This document shows positions 50,580 through 59,097 of a stretch of DNA of 64,000 nucleotides, piece by piece (the stretch's first letter is position 1; every line of letters starts with the position of its first letter). The stretch is taken from assembly GCA_963769765.1 (NCBI GenBank), contig CAVYNA010000004.1, positions 1 to 64,000 on the forward strand. Direction: 5' to 3'. This stretch comes from Bog-756 sp963769765 (GTDB lineage Bacteria; Actinomycetota; Acidimicrobiia; Acidimicrobiales; RAAP-2). A program made the translations under genes and the position numbers. The notes under the pieces are model-generated. The model ran no database searches and was not told the DNA's origin. It saw nothing but the letters and a program-made list of their open reading frames with translations.

Positions 50580-52006
50580 CCGCCGGCGACGACAACGGGT
50601 CGCCCGAGGTCGGCAAGGACGAGGCCGCCGTCGAGCTCGAGGAGGCCTTCGAAGAGGAGCTCGAGCACGCCGCCGACGAGGCCGCGGGCAACGGGACAGG
50701 TGTGTCCCGGCACAACGTCTTCATCCGCCTCTACCGCGGCGAGACGTCCTTCGACTTCATCGGCCGCCGGAAGTGGTGGTTCACGATCTCGGCGATCATC
50801 ATCCTGGCCGGCGTGCTCTCGCTCGCGACCCGGGGTCTCAACCTCGGCATCGACTTCAAGGGAGGCCAGTCCTGGCTGGTCAGCTCCCAGAACCTCACCG
50901 TTCAGGAGGCGACGTCGGTCGTCGAGTCGGCCGGTGTCGCCCAACCCACCGTGGTCCAGCTCACCAACCAGCTGAACGGCAGCAAGCAGATCCAGGTCCA
51001 AGCCGACCTCAACTCGAAGCCGCCCGCTGTCCGCAACGCGATCGAGGTGCAGGTCACGGACGCGCTGGCCCGTGCCGCGCACACCTCTGCGAACAGCGTG
51101 AGCTTCAACGACGTGGGCCCGACCTGGGGTGGTCAGGTCACGTCGAAGGCGATCGAGGCGCTCATCATCTTCTTCATCGCGGTCACCCTCTACATCTCGG
51201 TGCGCTTCGAGTTCAAGATGGCGATCGCCGCGCTCATCGCGGTCATCCACGACATCCTCGTCGTGATCGGGATCTACTCGCTGGTCGCCTTCCAGGTGAC
51301 ACCGGACACGGTCATCGCGGTGCTCACCGTCCTCGGCTACTCGCTCTACGACACCGTCGTGGTCTTCGACCGAATACGCGAGAACGCCCAGGGCCTCGGA
51401 GCATCGGGTCGGATCACCTACTCGGACATGGTCAACCTCTCGATGAACCAGACGCTGGCCCGGTCGATCAACACCTCGTTGGTGGCGATCATCCCGGTGC
51501 TGTCGGTCCTCGTCATCGGGTCCTACATCCTCGGCGCCACGACACTCGAGAGCTTCGGGCTGGCCCTCGTCATCGGGTTGACCAGTGGTGCCTACTCGTC
51601 GATCTTCATCGCGTCCCCGCTGCTCGCCCTCATGAAGGAGCGGGAGCAGCGCTACGTCACCATCCGTCAGCGGATCGAGACCCGCGGGGAGCGCTACGCG
51701 GTTCTCACCCCGGCGGCGGCCGCAGCCATGGCGGGCTCTGCAGGTTCGAGCGCGCGGGCGGCGGGGAGGAGCCGCGCCAAGACGACCGGTGTGATCCGCC
51801 CGGGCGCCGGTGCCGCCGCCAAGCGGTCGTCCGAGGTGACGGCGGGCAACGGCCAGCCCGACGGATCCGGCAGCGGCGGGTCGCCCCGGACGGCCAAGGG
51901 CTCGACGTCGCCCCGCACCGGTTCCGGCTCGACGCGGCCCGGCGGCAAGCGACCGCCACCGCGCCCGCGCAAGGGCAAGGGCAAAGGTAGGGGCAAGCGT
52001 CGCTGA
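50576..52006 (+). CDS. secF: protein translocase subunit SecF with long tails
   Basis: A 476-residue protein from GTG 50576. The core (about 50-360) has FDFIGRRKWWF, GIDFKGGQSW and the conserved VLTVLGYSLYDTVVVFDRIREN. It is extended on both sides: an acidic first 45 residues and a basic Gly/Lys/Arg tail of about 110 residues ending in KGKGKGRGKRR. Most SecF proteins are 300-400 residues. Confidence 0.95.
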   Translation: MTAGDDNGSPEVGKDEAAVELEEAFEEELEHAADEAAGNGTGVSRHNVFIRLYRGETSFDFIGRRKWWFTISAIIILAGVLSLATRGLNLGIDFKGGQSWLVSSQNLTVQEATSVVESAGVAQPTVVQLTNQLNGSKQIQVQADLNSKPPAVRNAIEVQVTDALARAAHTSANSVSFNDVGPTWGGQVTSKAIEALIIFFIAVTLYISVRFEFKMAIAALIAVIHDILVVIGIYSLVAFQVTPDTVIAVLTVLGYSLYDTVVVFDRIRENAQGLGASGRITYSDMVNLSMNQTLARSINTSLVAIIPVLSVLVIGSYILGATTLESFGLALVIGLTSGAYSSIFIASPLLALMKEREQRYVTIRQRIETRGERYAVLTPAAAAAMAGSAGSSARAAGRSRAKTTGVIRPGAGAAAKRSSEVTAGNGQPDGSGSGGSPRTAKGSTSPRTGSGSTRPGGKRPPPRPRKGKGKGRGKRR

Positions 52007-52135
52007 GCGGCGCGGTGCGCCACCGGTCGCGGCGCACGCGACCCCGGTGAGCGCCGTCCCGGCCGTCTGCGGGTCACGTGGGCGCTGGCCTGCAGGAACG
52101 AGCGGCTGGCGAGGATTCACGGGTACCGTGTAGGG

Positions 52136-54613
52136 ATGGCGCTCGCCACACCAGTGCCCGCCGAGGGAGCCACCGCGCCGGGCTCCGAGGCCCTGGCCGG
52201 GTCGTCGCTGCCGCCTGCGGAGGCCGCCTGGCTGGTGCCCGTGCTCGAGGCGTTCGCCCGCCGGCACCCCGACGAGGACACCGAGCTGATCGTGCGCGCT
52301 GCCGAGACGGCCACGGTGGCCCACGCCGGACAGCTCCGGCGATCCGGCGAGCCCTACATCACCCACCCGATCGCCGTGGCCAAGATCGTCGCCGACCTGG
52401 GACTCGACGCCCAGACGGTCGCCGCCGCGTTGCTCCACGACGCGGTCGAGGACACAGGTGTGACCTCGGAGTTCATCGAGGCGGAGTACGGACCGGCGGT
52501 CGCCCTGATCGTGGAGGGCGTCACCAAGCTCGACCGGCTGCAGTTCAACTCGAAGGAGGCCCAGCAGGCCGCCACCGTGCGCAAGATGCTCGTGGCGATG
52601 GCCAACGACTGGCGGGTCCTCATCATCAAGCTCGCCGACCGGCTCCACAACATGCGGACGCTCTCGGTGATGCCCGAGTGGAAGCAGCGCCGGACAGCGC
52701 AAGAGACCCTCGACATCTACGCGCCGCTCGCCCACCGCCTCGGCATCCAGGAGCTCAAGTGGCAGCTCGAAGATCTCGCCTTTGCGACCCTGCACCCCAA
52801 GCGGTACGCGGAGATCGAGCAGATGGTGGCGAGCCGGGCCCCCCTCCGCGACGAGTTCCTCGCCCGCGTCCTGGTCGCCGTCCGCGAGCGGCTCGCCGCA
52901 TCGGCCATCGCCGCCGAGGTGACCGGCCGGCCGAAGCACCTCTGGAGCATCTACGAGAAGATGGTGGTTCGGGGCAAGGAGTTCGACGAGCTCTACGACC
53001 TGGTCGGCATCCGGGTCATCGTCGAGTCGGAGAAGGACTGCTGGGCGGCGCTCGGGTCGATCCACGCGATCTGGCCGCCGGTGCAGGGCCGGTTCAAGGA
53101 CTACATCAACTCCCCGAAGTTCAACCTCTACCAGTCGCTGCACACCACGGTGATCGGGCTCGACGGTAAGCCGATCGAGGTGCAGGTCCGGACCCACGAG
53201 ATGCACCGCCGGGCGGAGTACGGCATCGCCGCCCACTGGGGGTACAAGGAGAACCCGACCCGTCCCGACCACGCCCAAGTCGTCGCCCCGACGAGGCGCG
53301 CCTCGAAAGACGCAGCCAAGGCGGGCAAGGGTCGTGCGGCAAAGAGCCCCGCCAAGGACGGGACGACTTCCGCGGAAGGGGGTCGGAAGGGCGCGAAGTC
53401 CGGCACGGGCAAGGACGTCGATGTCGTGGAGCGCGACCGCCGCGCCGAGCGCCATGCGCTGGCCAAGGAGACGTCGTCGACGACGGCCGAGATCGAGTGG
53501 ATGCAGCGCATCGTCGACTTCCAGAACGAGACCACCGACCCGATCGAGTTCCTCGAGGCGCTCAAGCTCGACCTCGAGGAGGACGAGGTCTACGTCTTCA
53601 CTCCGAAGGGCAAGGTCATCGCGCTCACCGCCAACTCGACGCCGGTCGACTTCGCCTACGCGATCCACACCGAGGTGGGCCACCGGTGCATCGGGGCCAA
53701 GGTGAACGGACGGCTCGTGCCGCTCGAGACCAACCTGAACACGGCGGACACCGTCGAGATCTTCACCTCGAAGGCGCAGATGGCGGGCCCGTCGCGCGAC
53801 TGGCTCGGGATGGTCGCGTCCTCACGGGCGCGGACGAAGATCCGCCAGTGGTTCTCGCGTGAGCGGCGTGAGGACGCGATCGAGCTCGGGCGCGAGGAGC
53901 TCGTGAAGGAGCTCCGCCGCGAGGGCCTCCCGGTGCAGAAGCTCGCCTCCGAGCGCGCCTTGGGCGAGCTCGCCGCCACCATGAACTACGTCGATCTCGA
54001 CGCCCTCCACGCGGCGATCGGGGACAACCGGATCTCTGCGAGGGCCGTTGCCCAGCGGATCCTCCGCGACCTGCGCGGTGGCGTCTACGAGGAGCAGCTG
54101 CCGGTCACCGCGCGCCAGCAGCACACGCCTGCGCGTGCAGGCCAGGGGTCGGCCGTCGGCGTCTACGTCGAGGGCCTCGACGACTTGATGGTTCGCCTCT
54201 CGCGCTGCTGCACGCCGGTGCCCGGCGACGAGATCGTCGGGTTCGTGACCCGTGGTCGCGGGGTGTCGGTCCACCGGGCGGACTGCGCGAATGCCGCGTC
54301 GCTCGCCAGCCGCTCGCGTGAGCGCCTCATCGAGGTCGAGTGGGACCACCGCTCCTCAGCGGTGTTCGTCGCGACGATCGAGGTCGTCGCCATCGACCGG
54401 TCGCGGCTGCTTGCGGACGTGACCAAGGTGGTCTCCGAGCACCACCTCAACATCGTGAGCGCGAACACCCAGACGGACGCGGACCGGATCAGCCGGATGC
54501 GCTTCGACGTGGAGCTGGCCGACCCGGGCCATCTCGAGTCGGTGATCAACCTGATCCGCCACCTCGACGCCGTCTACGACGTCTACCGCATCCTGCCCGG
54601 AAAGAAGGGTTGA
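52136..54613 (+). CDS. rel: bifunctional (p)ppGpp synthetase/hydrolase Rel
   Basis: An 825-residue long RSH protein. The hydrolase HD domain is intact (HPIAVAKIVADLGL, AALLHDAVEDTG, KLADRLHNMRTL). The synthetase domain has the SIYEKM and YNLYQSLHTTV motifs. A basic, disordered linker of about 60 residues (about 380-440) comes before the TGS domain (VYVFTPKGKVIALTANSTPVDF). A C-terminal ACT domain follows. It should make and destroy the starvation alarmone. The usual actinobacterial neighbour apt, between secF and rel, is missing. Confidence 0.96.
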   Translation: MALATPVPAEGATAPGSEALAGSSLPPAEAAWLVPVLEAFARRHPDEDTELIVRAAETATVAHAGQLRRSGEPYITHPIAVAKIVADLGLDAQTVAAALLHDAVEDTGVTSEFIEAEYGPAVALIVEGVTKLDRLQFNSKEAQQAATVRKMLVAMANDWRVLIIKLADRLHNMRTLSVMPEWKQRRTAQETLDIYAPLAHRLGIQELKWQLEDLAFATLHPKRYAEIEQMVASRAPLRDEFLARVLVAVRERLAASAIAAEVTGRPKHLWSIYEKMVVRGKEFDELYDLVGIRVIVESEKDCWAALGSIHAIWPPVQGRFKDYINSPKFNLYQSLHTTVIGLDGKPIEVQVRTHEMHRRAEYGIAAHWGYKENPTRPDHAQVVAPTRRASKDAAKAGKGRAAKSPAKDGTTSAEGGRKGAKSGTGKDVDVVERDRRAERHALAKETSSTTAEIEWMQRIVDFQNETTDPIEFLEALKLDLEEDEVYVFTPKGKVIALTANSTPVDFAYAIHTEVGHRCIGAKVNGRLVPLETNLNTADTVEIFTSKAQMAGPSRDWLGMVASSRARTKIRQWFSRERREDAIELGREELVKELRREGLPVQKLASERALGELAATMNYVDLDALHAAIGDNRISARAVAQRILRDLRGGVYEEQLPVTARQQHTPARAGQGSAVGVYVEGLDDLMVRLSRCCTPVPGDEIVGFVTRGRGVSVHRADCANAASLASRSRERLIEVEWDHRSSAVFVATIEVVAIDRSRLLADVTKVVSEHHLNIVSANTQTDADRISRMRFDVELADPGHLESVINLIRHLDAVYDVYRILPGKKG

Positions 54614-54619
54614 GCCCCC

Positions 54620-55887
54620 GTGGCTGACCCGGGGATGGCTGCGCGCGCCCGAGTGGCACCCACGACGTCCTCTGGCCGGAGTCGAGCCGCTGGGAGACAC
54701 TGCTCGCCTCGTTCGCCACCCAGGTCGAACGCGCGGGCTACGGCCTCGCGCTCACACCGGTCTTCGAGGACGTGGCCGTGTTCCGACGCGGCATCGGCGA
54801 GGAGAGCGACGTCGTGGGCAAGGAGATGTACGAGTTCACCGATCGGGGTGGGCGTCAGCTCGCGCTCCGACCGGAGGGGACCGCGCCGATGGTCCGCGCC
54901 TTCGTCCAACGACGTCCGCGACTTCCGTGGAAGGCGTGGTACGCGACACCGGCCTTCCGGTACGAGCGGCCCCAGGCAGGCCGGTACCGACAGCACCACC
55001 AGGTGGGGGTCGAGGCCCTCGGACCGGGAGATCCCGATCTCGACGTCGAGGTGGTCTCGCTCGCGGACGGGTTCTTCCGGTCGCTCGGGCTCGCCGCCTT
55101 CACGCTCCGGCTGAACTCGATGGGTGACGGGGTGTGCCGGCCGGCCTACCTCGACTTGTTGCGCTCCTTCCTGCACGCGCACCGAGACGAGCTGTGCGCG
55201 GAGCACCGCGATCGGACCGATGCGAACCCGCTCCGCGCCCTCGACTGCAAGCGGGAGGAGTGCCGTCTTGCGACGGCTGGTGCGCCCAAGTTTCCCGACC
55301 ACCTCTGCGACGAGTGTCGCGCACACTTCGACCGGGTCCGGTCCGGTCTCGTCGCGCTGGGCGTCCCGTTCGAGCTCGATCACCGACTGGTTCGGGGCTT
55401 CGACTACTACACGCGGACCACCTTCGAGTTCGCGTCGACCGCGCTGGAGTCTGCGCAGAACGGGATCGGCGGGGGTGGGCGCTACGACGGACTGGTCGAG
55501 CTGCTCGGCGGACCGCCGACCCCGGGGATCGGATTCGGCATCGGCATGGAGCGCCTCCTCCTGGCATGCGATAGCGAGGGTGTCTTTCCTGTCGCACCGG
55601 TCTCGCTCGACGTGTTCGTCGTCGACGTCGTGGGCGGCGAGGCGGCCCGCGATCTCACCGCCCGCCTGCACCGAGCGGGGTTGCGTGCGGATCGCGCCTT
55701 CGACCAGCGGTCGATGAAAGCCCAGCTCAAGGCTGCTGATCACTCGGGAGCGCGCCTGGCGGTCATCGTCGGTCCCGACGAGGCGGCCGGTGGCACCGTC
55801 TCGCTCCGAGATCTGCGGGGAGACGGTGGGCAGCGTAGTGTCGCCGATGCGGACGTCGTCGACGCCGTCCGGTCGTTTCCCCGGTGA
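54620..55887 (+). CDS. hisS: histidyl-tRNA synthetase, frame-disrupted at the 5' end
   Basis: The body (from about 54652) is a full HisRS core: SGTHDVLWPESSRWETLL, FEDVAVFRRGIGEES, GRQLALRPEGTAPMVRAF, RYERPQAGRYRQHHQVGVEA, RGFDYYTRTTFEF and GGGGRYDGL, with the C-terminal anticodon domain. In its own frame there is a stop at 54625 and no start codon before GTG 54772, which would delete motif 1. GTG 54620 or ATG 54635 in the neighbouring frame (MAARAR...) would join the core as RAPSGTHDV if one C were added in the CCC run near 54648-54650. It is probably a one-base error or a short deletion. About 420 residues if repaired. Confidence 0.88.
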
Positions 55888-55931
55888 CCGTGACCGCTGA
55901 CGTACGACCCCGATCCCGAAGAGGAACCTCC

Positions 55932-57715
55932 ATGTTCGACCCGTCGCCAACCTCGGGAGCGACCTCCCTGCGGACCCACCGGTGTGGTGAGCTGCGCGGT
56001 GGACCAAGTCGGGGCTGACGTGACCGTCTGCGGCTGGGTCGCACGGCGTCGCGAGCACGGTGAGCACCTCGCGTTCATCGACGTCCGCGACTTCACCGGT
56101 GTCATCCAGTGCGTGATCCCCGGCACGGTCGACGTGCGGAGCGAGTACGTGGTGCAGGTGCGCGGCACCGTGCGTGCCCGACCCGAGGGGACCGCCAACA
56201 CGGAGCTCGCGACCGGAGCAGTCGAGATCGGCGACTGCGAGGTGACCGTCCTCAACGCGGCGGAACCGCCCCCGTTCGTCGTCGACGACCGAGTCGAGGT
56301 CGACGAGGTGGTTCGCCTCCGACACCGCTTCGTGGACCTGCGGCGGCCGAAGCTGCAGTCGAACCTGCGCATCCGTGCCGCAGTCAACCGCGCACTCCGG
56401 GCCGCGATGGACCGACAGGGGTTCGTCGAGGTCGAGACGCCGCTTGCTCTGGGCCCCGACCCCCGAGGGCGCTCGCGAGTTCACGGTGCCGAGCCGGCTC
56501 CACCCCGGCTCCTGCTATGTCCTGCCCCAGAGCCCGCAGTTGGCCAAGCAGCTCTTGATGGTGGCCGGGATCGACCGGTACTACCAGATCGCCCGCTGCC
56601 TCCGCGACGAGGACCTCCGTGCCGACCGGCAGTTCGAGTTCACACAGCTCGACGTCGAGGCGTCATTCGTGACCCAAGAGGATGTGCTCGCGTTCGTCTC
56701 CGAGGCGGTCCTCGACGCGGCCGAGGCGGTCACCGGGGACCGGCCGGACGCGGTGCCGCGGATCACCTGGGCCGACGCGATCGACCGCTTCGGCACTGAC
56801 AAGCCCGACCTGCGGTTCGGAATGGAGCTGGTCGATCTCACTGCGACCTTCGCGGGCACCTCGGTCAAGGCCTTCGGGGCGCCGTGCGTGAAGGCGATCG
56901 TGCTGGAGGGTGGAGCCACCCTGACCCGGTCACGCCTCGACACCCTGACCGACCGGGCGAAGGCGCTCGGCGCAAAGGGGCTCGCCTGGTTCCGCGTCTC
57001 GGGATCCGAGGCGTCGGGTGGTCCGAACGGCCCGTTGTCGCTCGACTCACCCCTCGACCGCTTCCTCTCCGACGAGGAGCGGCGCGGACTGCTCGAGGCG
57101 ACGGACGCGTCCGACGGCGACCTCGTGCTCGTGGTCGCCGACGAGCACCGACTGGCCTGCACCGTCCTCGGCCAGCTGCGGGTCGAGCTCGGTGGCCGAC
57201 CGGTCGGCGAAGGCCCGTACCGGTATCTCTGGGTCGTCGACTTCCCGCTCTTCGACGGTGTGGACGAGGCGGGTAATCCGGTCGCCGCGCACCACCCCTT
57301 CACCATGCCGCACTCCGACGACCTCGACCTCCTCGAGTCCGACCCGGCGGCCGTCCGGAGCCAGGCCTACGACTTGGTCCTCAACGGGTGGGAGCTCGGG
57401 TCGGGGAGCGTGAGGATCCATCGCGCGGACATCCAGCGCCGCGTCTTTGCCGCCCTCGGTCTCGACGCCGAGGAGGCCGAGGCGCGCTTCGGCTTCCTCC
57501 TCGGCGCCTTCCGCTACGGAGCGCCACCCCACGCGGGCTTCGCGGTCGGCATCGACCGGCTCGCGGCGATCTTTGCCGGCGAGGACAGCATCCGCGAGGT
57601 GATCGCCTTCCCGAAGACCCAGTCGGGCTGGGACCCGATGACCGACGCTCCGACGCCGTTCCGACCCGGCGTCCTCGCAGAGCTCGGGCTCCGTCCGCTC
57701 CCGCCACCGGGCTGA
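55932..57715 (+). CDS. aspS: aspartyl-tRNA synthetase, two frame disruptions
   Basis: Three frame segments together make a complete AspRS of about 593 residues. Segment 1 starts at ATG 55932 (LRTHRCGELR). Leaving out G 55998 joins VDQVGADVTVCGWVARRREH. The next segment runs to VEVETP, and leaving out C 56443 joins LLWAPTPEGAREFTVPSRL, followed by the core QSPQLAKQLLMVAGIDRYYQ, FRDEDLRADRQFEFTQLD-like (CLRDEDLRADRQFEFTQLD) and PPHAGFAVGIDRL. Both breaks are single extra bases. AspRS is essential, so these are likely sequence errors. If real, the gene would be dead. Confidence 0.9.
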
Positions 57716-57720
57716 CCGCG

Positions 57721-59097
57721 TTGGCGGGGGAGTCCGAGGACCTCTTTGCGAACGCGGCGGGGGAGCGGCTCGCGGCCCGTGCCCCGTTGGCCGCCCGGCT
57801 TCGGCCGAAGACGCTCGACGAGATCGTCGGACAACGCCACCTCGTCGGCGTGGGCGCGCCGCTGCGCGCACTCGTCGAGTCGGACCGGCTGACCTCCGCG
57901 ATCCTCTGGGGCCCCCCGGGGACGGGCAAGACGACCCTTGCCTCCGTCGTCGCCGCGACAACCGCGAAGCGGTTCGTTCCGATGTCGGCGGTGACGGCCG
58001 GGGTGAAGGACGTCCGCGAGGTCGTCGAGGGGGCGAGGCGGCTGCTCGGCGAGCAGGACCGCGGGACGATCCTCTTTCTGGACGAGGTGCACCGGTTCAA
58101 CCGTGCCCAGCAGGACGCACTCCTCCCCTCGGTCGAAGAGGGGCTCCTCGTGCTCATCGGCGCGACGACCGAGAACCCGTTCTTCGAGGTCAACGCGCCG
58201 CTCCTCTCCCGCTCGACGCTCTGGCGGCTGGAGCCGCTGACCGTCGAGGACCTCGCGATCGTGATCGCGCGCGGGCTCACCGCCGAAGGTGCCGAGGCCG
58301 AGCCGGAGGCGATCGGGAGCCTCGTCGCGATGGCCGACGGTGACGCACGCGCCGCGCTCACCACGCTCGAGGTCGCTGTCGCGATCGCGGGACCTCGGCC
58401 CCTCACGCCCGGGGACGTCGAGCGGGCCCGGCATTCCAGGCTGCACCACTACGGCGAGGACAGCCACTACGACCAGATCAGCGCGTTCATCAAGTCGATC
58501 AGGGGTTCGGACCCGGATGCGGGGCTCTACTGGCTGGCGCGCATGCTCGAGTCCGGGGAGGACGCGAGGTTCATCGCCCGCCGCCTGGTGATCCTCGCCA
58601 GCGAGGACGTCGGCGAGGCGGACCCGCTGGCCCTCGTCGTCGCGGACGCCGCCGCCCGCGCGGTCGAATTCGTCGGACTTCCCGAGGCGCAGCTCAACCT
58701 CGCGCACGCGGTGGTCCATCTCGCCTGCGCACCCAAGTCGAACCGGGTCACCGTCGCGTTGGGGCGCGCGCAAGACGACGTCCGCCACGGTCCCCGGGGC
58801 GAGGTGCCGACCCACCTGCGCGACGCGCACTACCGGAGCGCCGCCTCGATCGGCCATGGCGAGGGGTATGTCTATTCGCACGACCGTCCAGACGGGTGGG
58901 CACCCCAGCAGTACCTGCCCGACGAGCTCGAGGGCAGGCGGTACTACGAGCCGAGCGACCGCGGCCACGAGCGGGTGGTGGGCGAACGGCTGCAGCGGTG
59001 GCGCGGCAGGCGGCGTCGTCGACGGGCCGGACGGGGATGCCGGGCCGGATCAGGCGTTCCCACCTCCGGACGGCGATGGGTGAGACTGTGGCGATGA
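57721..59097 (+). CDS. rarA: replication-associated recombination protein RarA (MgsA)
   Basis: A 458-residue AAA+ protein. I take TTG 57721, just after aspS, as start because the conserved region AARLRPKTLDEIVGQRHLVG begins 25 residues later. Walker A is GPPGTGKTT and Walker B FLDEVHRFN; GATTENPFFEVNAPLLSR is sensor 1. The C-terminal domain has SEDVGEADPLALVVADAAA. It acts at stalled replication forks. The last 45 residues are Arg-rich and overlap the next gene start. Confidence 0.93.
   Translation: MAGESEDLFANAAGERLAARAPLAARLRPKTLDEIVGQRHLVGVGAPLRALVESDRLTSAILWGPPGTGKTTLASVVAATTAKRFVPMSAVTAGVKDVREVVEGARRLLGEQDRGTILFLDEVHRFNRAQQDALLPSVEEGLLVLIGATTENPFFEVNAPLLSRSTLWRLEPLTVEDLAIVIARGLTAEGAEAEPEAIGSLVAMADGDARAALTTLEVAVAIAGPRPLTPGDVERARHSRLHHYGEDSHYDQISAFIKSIRGSDPDAGLYWLARMLESGEDARFIARRLVILASEDVGEADPLALVVADAAARAVEFVGLPEAQLNLAHAVVHLACAPKSNRVTVALGRAQDDVRHGPRGEVPTHLRDAHYRSAASIGHGEGYVYSHDRPDGWAPQQYLPDELEGRRYYEPSDRGHERVVGERLQRWRGRRRRRRAGRGCRAGSGVPTSGRRWVRLWR

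Noticed and set aside
50465..53683. Long minus-strand open frame opposite secD, secF and rel
   Set aside because: The plus-strand genes have unmistakable family motifs throughout; the antisense product is low-complexity and unlike any family.
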